From Hyphomicrobiales bacterium (lineage in GTDB: Bacteria > Pseudomonadota > Alphaproteobacteria > Rhizobiales > Beijerinckiaceae): 40,898 nt of DNA. A program made the position numbers and the translations under genes. Location of the stretch: positions 1-40,898 of the forward strand of contig JAIYCE010000099.1 in NCBI GenBank assembly GCA_027488155.1, read 5' to 3'. Under the pieces are notes generated by a model. That model saw only the letters and a program-made list of their open reading frames with translations, ran no database searches and was not told the DNA's origin. Positions 1 to 9,812 of this stretch are shown one piece after another. Numbering within the stretch: the first letter of the stretch is position 1; each line of letters begins with the position of its first letter.

Positions 1-1
1 G

Positions 2-70
2 GCCCATGCGCCGGGGGCGATTACAGCCATTCTGAAGGGGGAAGCACCCTTCACGCGTGTCGTTCCGTAA
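2..70 (+). CDS. pyrH: UMP kinase PyrH, C-terminal end only
   Basis: The first 69 bases translate in one open frame to 22 residues ending in PGAITAILKGEAPFTRVVP and a TAA stop. This resembles the C-terminal tail of bacterial UMP kinases (a PGAI...G...FT.V pattern). PyrH phosphorylates UMP to UDP in the cytoplasm. The gene is cut by the window start, so no catalytic residue is visible. Its identity rests on this short tail and on its position directly upstream of frr, the usual pyrH-frr-uppS order in alphaproteobacteria. Confidence 0.75.
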   Translation, partial: AHAPGAITAILKGEAPFTRVVP

Positions 71-191
71 AGGGCTTCAACGGGGCAGCCGGGCAGGGCC
101 TTGAAACAAACCCTTGCAGCGTCGTAAGCCCTTACTCACCATTCTGGACCAAGTAGTCTGGACTAAGAGACAAGACCAAAAGAGGGGCCCG

Positions 192-752
192 ATGAGCACC
201 GAATTCGATCTCGCCGATATCAAGCGTCGCATGCAGGGCGCCATCCAGTCCTTCAAGCACGATCTCGGCGGGCTGAGGACTGGCCGCGCCTCCGCGAGCC
301 TTTTGGACCCGATCCAAGTCGACGCCTATGGCGCCATGATGCCGCTCAATCAGGTTGCGACCGTCTCCGTGCCGGAGCCGCGCCTCCTTTCGGTGCAGGT
401 CTGGGACCGGTCGATGGTAGGTGCCGTCGAAAAGGCAATCCGCGATAGCGATCTTGGTCTCAATCCTTCGACCGAAGGACAGACGATGCGCATCCGCATT
501 CCGGAATTGAACGAGCAGCGCCGCAAAGAGATGGTCAAGGTCGCACACAAATATGCGGAAGAAGCGCGTATTGCCGTGCGCCATGTGCGCCGCGATGGCA
601 TGGACCTTCTCAAAAAGCTCGAAAAGGACGGACATATCAGCAAGGACGATATCGAGCGTCATTCTGACCAGGTGCAGAAGGCGACCGATCAATCCGTGGC
701 CGATATCGATGCCGCACTCGCCGGAAAAGAAAAAGAAATCATGCAGGTTTAA
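192..752 (+). CDS. frr: Ribosome recycling factor
   Basis: This gene encodes RRF (186 residues, close to the usual 185), which with EF-G splits the post-termination ribosome for another round of translation. The visible RRF features are the N-terminal segment with [10 protein letters not shown] (about residues 25-34), the domain II stretch [13 protein letters not shown], and the helical C-terminal domain ending in a lysine/glutamate-rich tail. The ATG at 192 is chosen because GAGGGG lies just upstream and it gives family length; an in-frame ATG at 114 would add 26 residues unlike the family. It follows pyrH by 121 bases and precedes uppS by 22 bases, so co-transcription with both is likely. 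Confidence 0.97.
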   Translation: MSTEFDLADIKRRMQGAIQSFKHDLGGLRTGRASASLLDPIQVDAYGAMMPLNQVATVSVPEPRLLSVQVWDRSMVGAVEKAIRDSDLGLNPSTEGQTMRIRIPELNEQRRKEMVKVAHKYAEEARIAVRHVRRDGMDLLKKLEKDGHISKDDIERHSDQVQKATDQSVADIDAALAGKEKEIMQV

Positions 753-774
753 AGGCAGGAGAGGGACACCCGCG

Positions 775-1542
775 ATGGGGTCTTCGCCCGATCAGAAGGC
801 GATGACGGGTCCGGGTTCTCCGGCCGGCGTGCCGCGCCATGTCGCCATCATCATGGATGGGAATGGGCGCTGGGCTCAGAGTCGCGGTTTACCGCGTGTC
901 GAGGGCCATCGACGCGGCGTGGAAGCGTTGCGCCAGAGCGTCGATGCTGCGGTCCATCTCGGGGTGCAATACCTCACCGTCTATAGTTTCTCGATCGAGA
1001 ATTGGCGGCGTCCCGCATCCGAAGTTTCGGATTTGATGGGGCTGATCAAATTGTTTATTCGGCGCGATCTTGCCGAACTCCATCGCAATGGCGTGCGCAT
1101 CCGCATTGTCGGCGCGCCCGACGATGTGCCGCATGATGTCGGCGCCTTGCTACACGAAGCGCAGGAAACGACGCGGGACAATAAGGGGCTGACGCTTGTT
1201 GTCGCGTTTAATTACGGCGCGCGGCAGGAAATCGTTCAGGCGGCGCGCCGCATCGCCGAAGCGGTCGCAGCCGGGACGATGCGACCTGAAGATGTGACCG
1301 AAGCGAGTTTCGCCAAGCGGCTCTACACAGCCGATATTCCCGACCCTGATCTTGTGATCCGCACCTCGGGTGAATTGCGGCTCTCGAATTTTCTTTTGTG
1401 GCAATCCGCTTACGCCGAATTTGTATTCACCGATGTGCTGTGGCCCGATTTCGGGCGTGCCGATCTCGAGGCGGCCATCGATGCGTTTCGTCAGCGTGAG
1501 CGGCGTTACGGCGGCTTGTCTCGCGCGGGGTCGCCCGCGTGA
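775..1542 (+). CDS. uppS: Isoprenyl transferase (undecaprenyl diphosphate synthase)
   Basis: This is a cis-prenyltransferase of 255 residues that condenses farnesyl-PP with isopentenyl-PP units to make undecaprenyl-PP, the lipid carrier for peptidoglycan and O-antigen. The motif [13 protein letters not shown] at about residues 22-34 contains the Mg-binding Asp28, and the C-terminal RTSGE...SNFLLWQ...E block is also present. The ATG at 775 has AGGAGAGG about ten bases upstream. The in-frame ATG at 802 is a possible alternative, since the first 20 residues are poorly constrained. The stop overlaps the cdsA start by four bases (GTGA), which points to translational coupling. Confidence 0.96.
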   Translation: MGSSPDQKAMTGPGSPAGVPRHVAIIMDGNGRWAQSRGLPRVEGHRRGVEALRQSVDAAVHLGVQYLTVYSFSIENWRRPASEVSDLMGLIKLFIRRDLAELHRNGVRIRIVGAPDDVPHDVGALLHEAQETTRDNKGLTLVVAFNYGARQEIVQAARRIAEAVAAGTMRPEDVTEASFAKRLYTADIPDPDLVIRTSGELRLSNFLLWQSAYAEFVFTDVLWPDFGRADLEAAIDAFRQRERRYGGLSRAGSPA

Positions 1543-2384
1543 CGGATACGCAACCTTCAACGCCACAACGCTTTTCTGAACTCTTCCTGCGCGTTGTGTT
1601 CGGCCTTCTGATGGCGGTTGTCGCACTTGCCATTGCCATCGCAGGCGACAGTCTTTTTGCATTGTTCTGGACGGTCGCGGCCGTTGCCGTGTTTCGTGAA
1701 TGGCTTGCCGTGATGGGCGTTGCGAAACAGCGCGCACTTTTTTTGTGGCTTATCGGATCGGTTGGGATCGTTTTCGCAGGCGCGCTCGCTGAATGGTCTC
1801 AAAGTCTCGACCCGACGAGTTTGTGGCCTGCTTTGGCGGCATGTGTTGTCGTCGCGTTGTTTGCGCCAAGCGGACGGCGCGTATGGGTCGGTGGCGGCGT
1901 ATTTTATGCCGGCGTCATCGCGGTCGTGCCGACCGATCTGCGCGGCGATGTTGCCCACGGGTTGGTGTCGATCCTTTGGCTATTCGCCGTGGTTTGGTTG
2001 TCCGATGTCGTCGCTTATTTTGCCGGCCGCACGTTTGGCGGCCCGAAATTGTGGCCTGCCGTCAGTCCGAAGAAGACGTGGTCTGGTGCCGTCGGTGGAT
2101 TTGTCGGCGGCGTCGGCGGTGCGCTCCTCGTCGTCCATATGATGGCGTCTTTATTCGGATTCGGTTGGTATCGTGGGCCGGTGTTAATCGGATTGACGAT
2201 GGTCGCGGCAATTGTCTCGCAAGCGGGCGATCTCTCTGAATCGGCACTGAAGCGCCATTTTGGCGTCAAGGATTCAGGGCATCTCATCCCCGGCCATGGC
2301 GGTGTGATGGACCGGCTCGATTCCTTCTGGGCCGTTGCGCTTTTCCTTTATCTTTCCGTTCTCGTACTCGGGCCGCCGCAATGA
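1539..2384 (+). CDS. cdsA: Phosphatidate cytidylyltransferase (CDP-diglyceride synthase)
   Basis: CdsA is an integral inner-membrane enzyme that makes CDP-diacylglycerol from CTP and phosphatidic acid, the branch point of phospholipid synthesis. The 281-residue product is strongly hydrophobic with many membrane segments. It carries the CdsA signature at about residues 235-262 (S-A-L-K-R...K-D-S...P-G-H-G-G...D-R-L-D). Translation starts at a GTG that overlaps the uppS stop, and the gene ends by overlapping the dxr ATG (ATGA). Both overlaps indicate a single coupled operon. Confidence 0.96.
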   Translation: MTDTQPSTPQRFSELFLRVVFGLLMAVVALAIAIAGDSLFALFWTVAAVAVFREWLAVMGVAKQRALFLWLIGSVGIVFAGALAEWSQSLDPTSLWPALAACVVVALFAPSGRRVWVGGGVFYAGVIAVVPTDLRGDVAHGLVSILWLFAVVWLSDVVAYFAGRTFGGPKLWPAVSPKKTWSGAVGGFVGGVGGALLVVHMMASLFGFGWYRGPVLIGLTMVAAIVSQAGDLSESALKRHFGVKDSGHLIPGHGGVMDRLDSFWAVALFLYLSVLVLGPPQ

Positions 2385-3556
2385 CCGTCAAACGTCTCGT
2401 CATTCTGGGAGCCACAGGTTCCATCGGTCGTTCTGTTGCCGATGTTGTGCGCGCACATCCCGATCGGTTCGAAGTTATGGCCGTTGTCGGTGGCGGCAAT
2501 GCCGACGCGCTTGCGGCCATGGCGCGTGAATTGAATGCAGGTTTTGCAGCTGTTGCCGATGAAGGGCAGGGCGAGGCGCTTCGGCGCGCCTTGGCCGGTT
2601 CTGGCATTGCGCATGGCGCTGGCGATAAGGCGGTCACAGATGCGGCACGGACGGCGTGCGATCTCGTCATCGCTGCGATTGTGGGCACCGCGGGTTTGTT
2701 GCCGACATTTACGGCCCTGTCCCATGCGCCTGCCATTGCGCTTGCCAATAAGGAATGTCTTGTTTCGGCCGGTTACGCTTTCATGGCCGAAGCGAAGAAA
2801 CGCAATGTTGCAGTGCTACCTATGGATTCGGAGCACAACGCGATCCATCAGGCGCTCGCTGGCCACAAGACCGACGATATCGAGACAATGACGCTCACCG
2901 CATCGGGCGGCCCTTTCCGCGATTGGGATGCGGCGGCTATTCGCGTTGCGCGTCCCGAGCAGGCACTCGCGCATCCGAACTGGAGCATGGGTCGCAAAAT
3001 CACGATCGATTCTGCTTCCCTGATAAACAAAGGGCTTGAATTGATCGAAGCGCATCACCTTTTTGGGATCGCCGCTTCCAAGCTCGATGTCGTCGTTCAT
3101 CCGCAATCTATTGTCCATGGTATGGTGAGCTTTGCCGATGGCGCTGTTATTGCCGGGCTAGCATGTCCCGATATGCGTGTGCCGATTGCGCATTGCATGG
3201 CCTATCCGGATCGCCTGCCGCTTCAAACGAAACGGCTTGATCTCGCGGCTCTGGGGCGGCTCGATTTTTCGGCTCCCGATGAGACGCGGTTCCCCTGCCT
3301 CAGGCTTGCGCGTGCAGCTTTGGCCGCCGGGGGAGATCGCCCGACGGTGCTTAATGCGGCCAATGAGATCGCGGTGGCAGCGTTTCTTGATCGGGCGATC
3401 CCCTTTGGTGGGATTGAAGCCGTTGTTGAGGGCGTTTTGGAGATTTTGCCGCATCAGGGCGCGCCTGTATCGGTTGGGGATGCGTTGGCGATCGATTTCG
3501 AGGCCCGTCATCAGGCGCGGCGCTTCGTCCAGTCGCGCTTGTCAGCGGCACAGTGA
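2381..3556 (+). CDS. dxr: 1-deoxy-D-xylulose 5-phosphate reductoisomerase
   Basis: Dxr (IspC) converts DXP to MEP using NADPH and a divalent metal, the committed step of the non-mevalonate isoprenoid pathway that supplies UppS two genes upstream. The 391-residue product has the nucleotide-binding GATGSIG loop (residues 10-16), ANKECLVSAG, the metal-binding MDSEHNAI motif, SGGPF, and the substrate-binding run HPNWSMGRKITIDSAS followed by NKGLE. Length and motifs are those of a complete enzyme. Its ATG overlaps the cdsA stop by four bases, and rseP follows after 51 bases. Confidence 0.97.
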   Translation: MTVKRLVILGATGSIGRSVADVVRAHPDRFEVMAVVGGGNADALAAMARELNAGFAAVADEGQGEALRRALAGSGIAHGAGDKAVTDAARTACDLVIAAIVGTAGLLPTFTALSHAPAIALANKECLVSAGYAFMAEAKKRNVAVLPMDSEHNAIHQALAGHKTDDIETMTLTASGGPFRDWDAAAIRVARPEQALAHPNWSMGRKITIDSASLINKGLELIEAHHLFGIAASKLDVVVHPQSIVHGMVSFADGAVIAGLACPDMRVPIAHCMAYPDRLPLQTKRLDLAALGRLDFSAPDETRFPCLRLARAALAAGGDRPTVLNAANEIAVAAFLDRAIPFGGIEAVVEGVLEILPHQGAPVSVGDALAIDFEARHQARRFVQSRLSAAQ

Positions 3557-3607
3557 AGCCTCATTTACGGCGCATGGGCTAGTGTGCCCTTTTGATGGAG
3601 TCCGCTT

Positions 3608-4735
3608 GTGTCGTTTTTCGCTGCCATGACTGGATCGCTGCCGTCGTTTCTGACGGCGATTGTCGCGTTCCTGTTCGTTCTGACCCTGATCGTCTTCGTC
3701 CATGAACTCGGGCATTATCTGGTGGCGCGCTGGTGTGGCGTGCGTGTCGATGTGTTCTCGGTCGGGTTTGGGCGCGAAATCTTCGGTCGCACGGATCGTC
3801 ATGGCACACGCTGGCGTTTGAGCCTGATCCCGCTTGGCGGTTACGTGAAATTTTTCGGCGATTTCAACGCCGCCTCGATGCCGGATCCCGAAGCGCAACA
3901 CCTGAGTACGGCCGATCGGGCCGTGACACTGACATTCCAGCCGGTTTGGAAGCGGGCAGCCATTGTTGCGGCTGGACCTATCGCCAATTTTCTATTGGCG
4001 ATCCTGATTTTTACGGCGACATACATGGCCTATGGCCAGCAGATCATGCCGCCGCGCGTTGCTGCCGTGGTTGCCGGCGGTGCAGCCGCGCAGGCCGGTT
4101 TTCAACCAGGCGATCTCGTCCTGTCCATCGACGGCAAACCCATAGAGAGTTTCGCCGATATCCAACGGATCGTCTCTTTGCGAGCCGGTGATGCGCTTCA
4201 GTTCGAGGTAGAACGCAAGAACCAGCTTTTGACGCTCACAGTCGTGCCACAAAGCACTGAAGTGACGGCGCTTGGCGGCAAGCAGCGTATGGGCCGCATT
4301 GGCCTTCAGGGCATTGCCGACATTAATCAGGCGGTGGTGAAGACCTTTGGACCGGGCGAGGCCATGGTTATGGCAGCCCGTGAAACTGGCCGCCAGATTG
4401 GTGATAATCTGCGGTTCATCACGCGCGCCTTCGAAGGTCGCGCCGAACTGAGCCAATTGTCGGGGCCGATTGGCATTGCGCGGGTGGCTGGCGAGGTAGC
4501 CTCAGTTTCGCTCGTCTCGCTGATTGCACTGGCGGCCACCTTGTCGGTTTCGATCGGACTCGTGAACCTTTTCCCAATCCCCATCCTCGATGGCGGGCAC
4601 CTCGTGCTCTTGGCCTATGAGGCGGTGGTCGGCCGCCCCTTAAATGCCACAGCTCAGGAATGGGCGTTTCGTGCCGGTTTTGTTCTTTTGATGGGCTTGA
4701 TGGCTTTTTCCCTCGTGAACGACATTGTACGATGA
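3608..4735 (+). CDS. rseP: RIP metalloprotease RseP (site-2 protease)
   Basis: This is an inner-membrane zinc protease that cuts transmembrane substrates, typically anti-sigma factors in envelope stress responses and signal-peptide remnants. The product has 375 residues. HELGH at residues 33-37 in the first membrane segment supplies the zinc ligands and catalytic Glu. A single PDZ-like region spans about residues 115-200. The NLFPIPILDGG motif near residue 320 supplies the third ligand. E. coli RseP has two PDZ domains, so one is fewer but common in alphaproteobacteria. The start is GTG at 3608 with GGAG seven bases upstream. The gene sits between dxr and bamA as in many proteobacteria. Confidence 0.95.
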   Translation: MSFFAAMTGSLPSFLTAIVAFLFVLTLIVFVHELGHYLVARWCGVRVDVFSVGFGREIFGRTDRHGTRWRLSLIPLGGYVKFFGDFNAASMPDPEAQHLSTADRAVTLTFQPVWKRAAIVAAGPIANFLLAILIFTATYMAYGQQIMPPRVAAVVAGGAAAQAGFQPGDLVLSIDGKPIESFADIQRIVSLRAGDALQFEVERKNQLLTLTVVPQSTEVTALGGKQRMGRIGLQGIADINQAVVKTFGPGEAMVMAARETGRQIGDNLRFITRAFEGRAELSQLSGPIGIARVAGEVASVSLVSLIALAATLSVSIGLVNLFPIPILDGGHLVLLAYEAVVGRPLNATAQEWAFRAGFVLLMGLMAFSLVNDIVR

Positions 4736-4738
4736 AAG

Positions 4739-4778
4739 ATGGTTAATAACCTGTTGCATTTAGGCCTCTTTTAACCAT
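4739..4778. promoter_or_regulatory. Inverted pair of CtrA-type half sites (TTAACCAT)
   Basis: Bases 4739-4746 read ATGGTTAA and bases 4771-4778 read TTAACCAT, a perfect 8-base inverted repeat with 24 bases between the arms. TTAACCAT matches the half-site form described for the cell-cycle regulator CtrA in alphaproteobacteria. The pair starts just after the rseP stop and lies 160-200 bases upstream of bamA. A GANTC site (the CcrM methylation target) follows at 4811-4815. Regulation by CtrA is inferred. A stem-loop at the end of the rseP transcript is an alternative reading, but there is no T-run. Confidence 0.45.
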
Positions 4779-4838
4779 TTCCGTGAGAAAGATGGGTCAC
4801 AGGGGGGGTAGAATCGCGTTCTGTTGGCTTACAAGCGT

Positions 4839-4866
4839 TTGCACAGTCTCTGAAAATTAGTAGAAA
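4839..4866 (+). promoter_or_regulatory. Possible bamA promoter
   Basis: TTGCAC (4839-4844) and TAGAAA (4861-4866) are separated by 16 bases and lie about 70-100 bases upstream of the bamA ATG, within the longest intergenic gap of this operon (203 bases). The match to a housekeeping -35/-10 pair is moderate. It is proposed because the gap is large for an otherwise tightly packed series. Confidence 0.3.
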
Positions 4867-4938
4867 GCGAGACGAACAATCGGGATTCCGATTGCTCCAC
4901 AGCTTCTACGAGCCTGACAACAACAGGACGGACCTTCG

Positions 4939-7431
4939 ATGACGTTCGAGAAATTCGGCAAGACGGCGCTTCTCAAGCATGGCCGGAACGCCACTCTCGC
5001 CTTGGCGCTTCTGCTCTCCAGCGGGGTGGCTTTTGCTCAATCCGTTGTCGTGCAAGGAAATAAACGCGTTTCCACGGACACGATCCGCTCCTATGCGGTG
5101 GATCAGCCGGCGGCCGAGGTGCAGAAGGAACTGATGCAGACGGGTCTGTTCTCGTCTGTCAGCGTTTCGAAGCGTGGTAACCAGACGGTCATCACGGTCA
5201 AGGAAAACGACACGATCAACCGCGTTGCTTTAGAGGGCAACAAGAAGATCAAGTCCGAGCAACTCATCCCCGACTTACAGACGAAGGCGCGTGGTCCGAT
5301 CAATCAGCAGGCGATTGATGCGGACGTGCAGCGCATTAGGGAAATCTACCAGCGTTCCGGCCGTGGTCTTGCGCAGGTATCGGCCCGTCTTGTGCCGCTG
5401 CCGAACGGAACCACAGACGTGGTGTTCACTGTCAATGAAGGTGACAAGACCGGCGTGAAGTCGATCGAATTCGTCGGCAACAACGCCTATTCCGCACGCA
5501 CCTTGCGTGACGTGATGTCGACGACGGAGTCGAATTTCCTGTCATGGCTGAAAACGTCCGACGTTTATGATCCCGACAAGATCGCAGCAGACGAAGAGCT
5601 CATCCGTCGCTTCTATTTGAAGAATGGCTATGCCGACTTCCGGATTGTGAGCACCAACACCGTGTTCGATCCGCAGGCGGCCGGGTATAAGGTTGTCATC
5701 ACCGTCGACGAAGGCCGCCAGTATAAGGTTGGCAATGTCTCGGTCGACTCGCGCATTAAGGACATCCAGTCCGACCAGTTGCGCTCGCGCTCGTCGACCT
5801 CCGAAGGGTCGGTCTACAACGCTGAGCAGGTCGAGAAGACGCTGCAGGCGATGACGCAGGACGTCGCGAGCAAAGGCTATGCGTTCGCGCAGGTGCGTCC
5901 GCAGGGCCAGCGCGATCCGGAAACGGGTAAGATCAACATCAACTATGTCGTTGAAGAAGGTCCGCGCGTTTATGTCGAGCGCATCAACATTCGCGGCAAC
6001 ACGCGTACGCGCGATTACGTGATCCGCCGTGAGCTCGATGTGGGCGAAGGCGATGCCTACAACAAGATCATGATCGACCGCGCCGAGCGCCGGTTGAACA
6101 ATCTCGGCTATTTCTCGAAAGTCCGCATTACGAACGAGCCGGGTTCCACGCCCGACCGCGTGATTATCAATGTGGATGTCGATGATAAGCCGACAGGTCA
6201 GTTCTCGATCGCCGGTGGTTATTCGACCTCCGACGGCTTCATCGGTGAAGTCGCGATCTCTGAATCGAACTTCCTTGGCCGCGGCCAGTATGTCCGCCTC
6301 GCGGGTACGTATGGCCAGTATTCGCAGGGTATCGATTTCTCGTTCACCGAGCCGTTCTTTATGGATCAGCGGCTTGCGGCGGGTTTCGACCTTTTTGCGA
6401 AGTATTCGGATAACACCCTCTATACGCGTTACGCCAACCAGATGATCGGTGGCACGCTGCGTATGGGTATTCCGTTGACGGAAGAGATTTCTGCCTTGAT
6501 CCGCTATTCGGCGTATCAGCAGAAGATTACGATCCCGAACACGGTTTCCACGCCTTACAATGACTGCTTCTTCCCGATCCCGGGTTTCACTGCTTTGCAG
6601 GCGAATGGCTCGACGATCATGCCGGGCAATCCGGGCTTTTATTCGAACTCGCTCTATACGGGTTGCGCGGATAATGGCGAAGCGTCGATGGCGGTTAAGG
6701 AAGCGCAGGGCACAACCTTCACTTCGCTTGCGGGTTACACGCTTGCTTACAACACGCTGAATAACAACAAGAACCCGACGGGCGGCTGGTATGCCGAACT
6801 GAAGCAGGACTTCGCCGGTCTCGGTGGCGACGCCAAGTACATTCGTACCAGCGGTGAGGCGCGCTACTATCAGGAACTGATGAATGACGTCGTCGGCTTC
6901 CTGAAAGTGCAGGGCGGTTACCTGTATGGCTATGGCGATCAGAACCTGCGCATTGTCGACAATTTCTTCATGGGTCCGAACCTCGTTCGTGGCTTCGCAC
7001 CGGCTGGTATCGGCCCGCGCGACATCACCGTGAACCCGCAGCAGAACGCACTTGGCGGTACGACCTATTTCGGCGGTACGGCTGAAGTGCAGTTCCCGAT
7101 CTACGGCATCCCGAAAGAGTTTGGCATGCGCGGCGCTGTGTTCGCTGATGCCGGTACGCTGTTCGGTTATGACGGGCAGACAAACTTCGCCAACAAGGTT
7201 CCTGGCGCGACCAATTACTGCCCAACGCCGGGCAGCCCGACGACGTCGTGGACCTATCAGCCAACCTGCATCAACGTGGTGGACTCGAGCATGATCCGCT
7301 CTGCTGTCGGTGTGTCGCTGTTGTGGACCTCGCCGCTCGGTCCCATCCGCTTCGATTGGGCGTATCCGCTGTCCAAGCAGCAATACGACCAGACGCAGTA
7401 TTTCCGCTTCTCTGGCGGCACCTCATTCTGA
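4939..7431 (+). CDS. bamA: Outer membrane protein assembly factor BamA
   Basis: BamA is the outer-membrane barrel that folds and inserts other beta-barrel proteins as the core of the BAM complex. The 830-residue product begins with a basic N-terminus and a hydrophobic stretch ending AFA, giving likely signal peptidase cleavage after residue 33. Repeated POTRA domains follow to about residue 415, with repeated [10 protein letters not shown]-like and GN.R....I elements. A C-terminal barrel runs from about residue 420, with the conserved VRGF motif (R684-G685-F686) and a terminal phenylalanine. AGGACGG lies before the ATG. The barrel is rich in Tyr, Gly and Asn, as expected. It follows rseP and precedes lpxD, with a terminator-like hairpin immediately downstream. 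Confidence 0.97.
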   Translation: MTFEKFGKTALLKHGRNATLALALLLSSGVAFAQSVVVQGNKRVSTDTIRSYAVDQPAAEVQKELMQTGLFSSVSVSKRGNQTVITVKENDTINRVALEGNKKIKSEQLIPDLQTKARGPINQQAIDADVQRIREIYQRSGRGLAQVSARLVPLPNGTTDVVFTVNEGDKTGVKSIEFVGNNAYSARTLRDVMSTTESNFLSWLKTSDVYDPDKIAADEELIRRFYLKNGYADFRIVSTNTVFDPQAAGYKVVITVDEGRQYKVGNVSVDSRIKDIQSDQLRSRSSTSEGSVYNAEQVEKTLQAMTQDVASKGYAFAQVRPQGQRDPETGKININYVVEEGPRVYVERINIRGNTRTRDYVIRRELDVGEGDAYNKIMIDRAERRLNNLGYFSKVRITNEPGSTPDRVIINVDVDDKPTGQFSIAGGYSTSDGFIGEVAISESNFLGRGQYVRLAGTYGQYSQGIDFSFTEPFFMDQRLAAGFDLFAKYSDNTLYTRYANQMIGGTLRMGIPLTEEISALIRYSAYQQKITIPNTVSTPYNDCFFPIPGFTALQANGSTIMPGNPGFYSNSLYTGCADNGEASMAVKEAQGTTFTSLAGYTLAYNTLNNNKNPTGGWYAELKQDFAGLGGDAKYIRTSGEARYYQELMNDVVGFLKVQGGYLYGYGDQNLRIVDNFFMGPNLVRGFAPAGIGPRDITVNPQQNALGGTTYFGGTAEVQFPIYGIPKEFGMRGAVFADAGTLFGYDGQTNFANKVPGATNYCPTPGSPTTSWTYQPTCINVVDSSMIRSAVGVSLLWTSPLGPIRFDWAYPLSKQQYDQTQYFRFSGGTSF

Positions 7432-7439
7432 CGAAGGGC

Positions 7440-7468
7440 AGAGCCGGGTCACTCCCGGCTCTTTCTCT
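7440..7468 (+). terminator. Terminator-like hairpin between bamA and lpxD
   Basis: AGAGCCGGG (7440-7448) and CCCGGCTCT (7454-7462) form a perfect 9-bp stem with a five-base loop, followed by a pyrimidine-rich TTCTCTCT tract. It starts nine bases after the bamA stop and ends about ten bases before the lpxD start. It could terminate or attenuate bamA transcripts, or cap the mRNA end. The tail is not a pure T-run, so read-through is likely. Confidence 0.6.
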
Positions 7469-7477
7469 CTCACCATC

Positions 7478-8536
7478 ATGAGCGATCCTTTTTTCTTCTC
7501 GCCCTCTGGCCCCATCACGCTCGGCGAGATCGCCGCGCTGACCGGAATCGCGCTTGACGATGGGGCTGATGCGGCTCGCCGTTTTACCGGGTTGCAACCG
7601 CTTGACCGTGCGGGTCCGGCGGATGTCGCGTTTCTCGACAACCCTAAATATGCTGAGCAGCTCGATGCGAGCTTAGCTGGTGCCTGTTTCGTGGCACCTA
7701 AATTCCGAGGCCGCGTTCCCGCTGGGACGGCGGCTCTGGTTACGCCGCATCCTTATCACGCTTATGCAGCGCTCGCGGCGCGGTTCTATCCGGCGGCGAT
7801 GCGGCCGGACGCTGTGTATCAGAAATCCGGCCTATCTCCGGCAGCCCATATTCATCCGGAAGCGCGGCTTGAGCCGAATGTAACGGTCGATCCCGGTGCG
7901 GTGATAGGCGCTGGTTCTGAGATCGGTTCGGGCACTGTGATTGCGGCTAACGCGGTGATCGGTCCCGGGGTCCGCATTGGGCGGGATTGCTCGATTGGGC
8001 CTCATGCCTCGCTTCTTCATGCGCTCGTCGGGAATGGTGTCATTATTCATGGCGGTGCACGCATCGGCCAGGACGGTTTCGGCTACGCTATGGGCCCGAA
8101 GGGGCACATGAAAGTGCCGCAAACGGGCCGTGTGATCATTCAGGACAAGGTCGAGATTGGTGCCAACAGTACGATTGATCGTGGCGCGAGCCGTGACACG
8201 GTCATCGGTGAAGGCACCAAGATCGATAATCTTGTGCAGATAGCCCACAATGTGGTGATCGGTCGGCATTGCGTGATCGTGGCACAGGTTGGCATCTCGG
8301 GATCGACTACACTTGAAGATTTCGTCGTGCTTGGCGGGCAGGTGGGTGTGGTTGGGCATTTGCGTATCGGTGCAGGATCGCAGATCGCAGGCTCGAGCAA
8401 TATTGCAGACGATGTGCCTCCGGGTTCGCGTTGGGGCGGCACGCCGGCCAAGCCGATCCGGCAATGGTTCCGTGAGATAAACACGCTGGCCGCTCTCGCT
8501 AAGAAAAAAGATGGCGGTTCGGGCGCTGGCGATTAG
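7478..8536 (+). CDS. lpxD: UDP-3-O-(3-hydroxyacyl)glucosamine N-acyltransferase
   Basis: LpxD adds the second hydroxyacyl chain to UDP-3-O-acyl-glucosamine in lipid A synthesis, using acyl-ACP. The 352-residue product has an N-terminal uridine-binding domain (about residues 1-100), then a left-handed beta-helix of hexapeptide repeats with I/V at every sixth position (about 105-320), and a C-terminal helix. The catalytic histidine is expected at His257 in QIAHNV. The ATG at 7478 is chosen from homology. It has no clear Shine-Dalgarno sequence, because the preceding bases are the pyrimidine tract of a hairpin, so initiation may be weak. It leads the lpxD-fabZ-lpxA-lpxI-lpxB series. Confidence 0.96.
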   Translation: MSDPFFFSPSGPITLGEIAALTGIALDDGADAARRFTGLQPLDRAGPADVAFLDNPKYAEQLDASLAGACFVAPKFRGRVPAGTAALVTPHPYHAYAALAARFYPAAMRPDAVYQKSGLSPAAHIHPEARLEPNVTVDPGAVIGAGSEIGSGTVIAANAVIGPGVRIGRDCSIGPHASLLHALVGNGVIIHGGARIGQDGFGYAMGPKGHMKVPQTGRVIIQDKVEIGANSTIDRGASRDTVIGEGTKIDNLVQIAHNVVIGRHCVIVAQVGISGSTTLEDFVVLGGQVGVVGHLRIGAGSQIAGSSNIADDVPPGSRWGGTPAKPIRQWFREINTLAALAKKKDGGSGAGD

Positions 8537-8553
8537 TTGATTTGGAGGCTTCT

Positions 8554-9021
8554 ATGAGCGGTGAACAACAGGCTGAATTGGGAAGCGCAGATATCATGCG
8601 CATTCTCGAATTGCTGCCGCATCGCTACCCGTTTTTGCTGGTCGACAAGATCATCAATATGAAGGGTGACGAGAGTTGCATCGGCATCAAGAATGTAACG
8701 TTCAATGAGCCACAATTCACCGGGCATTTTCCGCAGGCTCCCGTACTGCCCGGCGTGATGATCATCGAAGGTATGGCGCAGACTGCGGGCGCGTTATGCG
8801 TTGCCTCGCGCGGCGGCCGCAAGCCTCGGCTCGTCTATTTTATGACGATTGAACATGCGAAATTCCGCAAGCCGGTGGTGCCGGGTGACCGGCTCGAATA
8901 CCACATGACCAAGACGAAACAGCGCGCGACGATGTGGTGGTTCCGCGGCGAGGCCAAGGTCGATGGTCAACTCGTGGCGGAAGCAACTGTAAGCGCTATG
9001 CTGGTGATGGACGATCAATGA
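8554..9021 (+). CDS. fabZ: 3-hydroxyacyl-ACP dehydratase FabZ
   Basis: FabZ is a hot-dog-fold dehydratase of fatty acid elongation. It competes with LpxA and LpxD for 3-hydroxyacyl-ACP, which explains its place among the lpx genes. The 155-residue product has [14 protein letters not shown] near the N-terminus, the catalytic His58 in GHFP, and Glu72 in [11 protein letters not shown]. The ATG at 8554 is supported by TTTGGAGG at 8541-8548. An upstream in-frame TTG overlaps that ribosome-binding site and is unlikely. The stop overlaps the lpxA ATG (ATGA). Confidence 0.97.
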   Translation: MSGEQQAELGSADIMRILELLPHRYPFLLVDKIINMKGDESCIGIKNVTFNEPQFTGHFPQAPVLPGVMIIEGMAQTAGALCVASRGGRKPRLVYFMTIEHAKFRKPVVPGDRLEYHMTKTKQRATMWWFRGEAKVDGQLVAEATVSAMLVMDDQ

Positions 9022-9809
9022 TTCATCCTTCCTCCGTAATCGATCCGAACGCGAAGGTCGGCAAAGATGTACGCATCGGGCCTTTCTGCATGGTTGGTCC
9101 GGACGTTGAACTGGGTGACGGATCGCATCTCATCAGCCATGTTGTTCTTGCAGGGAAAACGAAGATCGGCGCGCGTGCACGGATTTTTCCGTTTGCCTCG
9201 ATTGGGCACGAACCGCAGGACTTAAAATTCCACGGTGAGGATTCGCAGCTTTACATTGGTGACGATTGTCTTATCCGCGAGGGTGTGACGATCAACCCCG
9301 GTACTGAAGGCGGCGGCTTGATCACGGCGATCGGTCACAAATGTACATTCCTTGCCAATTCGCATGTGGCGCATGATTGCCGCATTGGCAACCACGTCAT
9401 TTTCTCAAACAATGTCATGCTTGCAGGTCATTGCCATGTTGGCGATTATGCCATTATCGGTGGTGGTGCGGCTGTGCATCAATTTTGCCGGGTCGGCGCA
9501 CATTCTTTTGTGGGTGGCCTCTCGGGCGTCGAGAACGATCTCATTCCTTATGGCATCGCCATCGGCAATCGCGCGCGTCTTGCGGGCTTGAACATTGTTG
9601 GTCTAAAGCGCCGCGGTTTTGAACGCGATGCCATTCACGATATTCGCCGCGCCTATCGCCTCCTGTTTGCCGACGAAGGCACATTACAGGAGCGTGTGGC
9701 TGATGTTGCGCTCGAATTTGCAAGCCATCCGCTCGTCCATGAAATCCTCGATTTCATCCGCGAAGGCGGTAACCGCTCGATCTGCACGCCGCGCGACAGC
9801 GAGGGCTGA
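9018..9809 (+). CDS. lpxA: Acyl-ACP--UDP-N-acetylglucosamine O-acyltransferase
   Basis: LpxA transfers a 3-hydroxyacyl chain from ACP to the 3-OH of UDP-GlcNAc, the first step of lipid A synthesis. The 263-residue product (family about 255-270) consists of hexapeptide repeats forming a left-handed beta-helix from the first residues ([14 protein letters not shown]) to about residue 190, followed by a C-terminal helical domain. The motif HVAHDC at residues 116-121 carries the catalytic histidine (His119 by comparison with E. coli His125). Its ATG overlaps the fabZ stop by four bases, and lpxI starts four bases after its stop. Confidence 0.97.
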   Translation: MIHPSSVIDPNAKVGKDVRIGPFCMVGPDVELGDGSHLISHVVLAGKTKIGARARIFPFASIGHEPQDLKFHGEDSQLYIGDDCLIREGVTINPGTEGGGLITAIGHKCTFLANSHVAHDCRIGNHVIFSNNVMLAGHCHVGDYAIIGGGAAVHQFCRVGAHSFVGGLSGVENDLIPYGIAIGNRARLAGLNIVGLKRRGFERDAIHDIRRAYRLLFADEGTLQERVADVALEFASHPLVHEILDFIREGGNRSICTPRDSEG

Positions 9810-9812
9810 ATT

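Noticed and set aside
5542-7383. 613-residue open frame on the minus strand opposite bamA
   Set aside because: It is an antisense shadow of a gene with strong codon bias. Its product has repetitive charged composition, no recognisable domain and no ribosome-binding site, while bamA on the plus strand is unmistakable.
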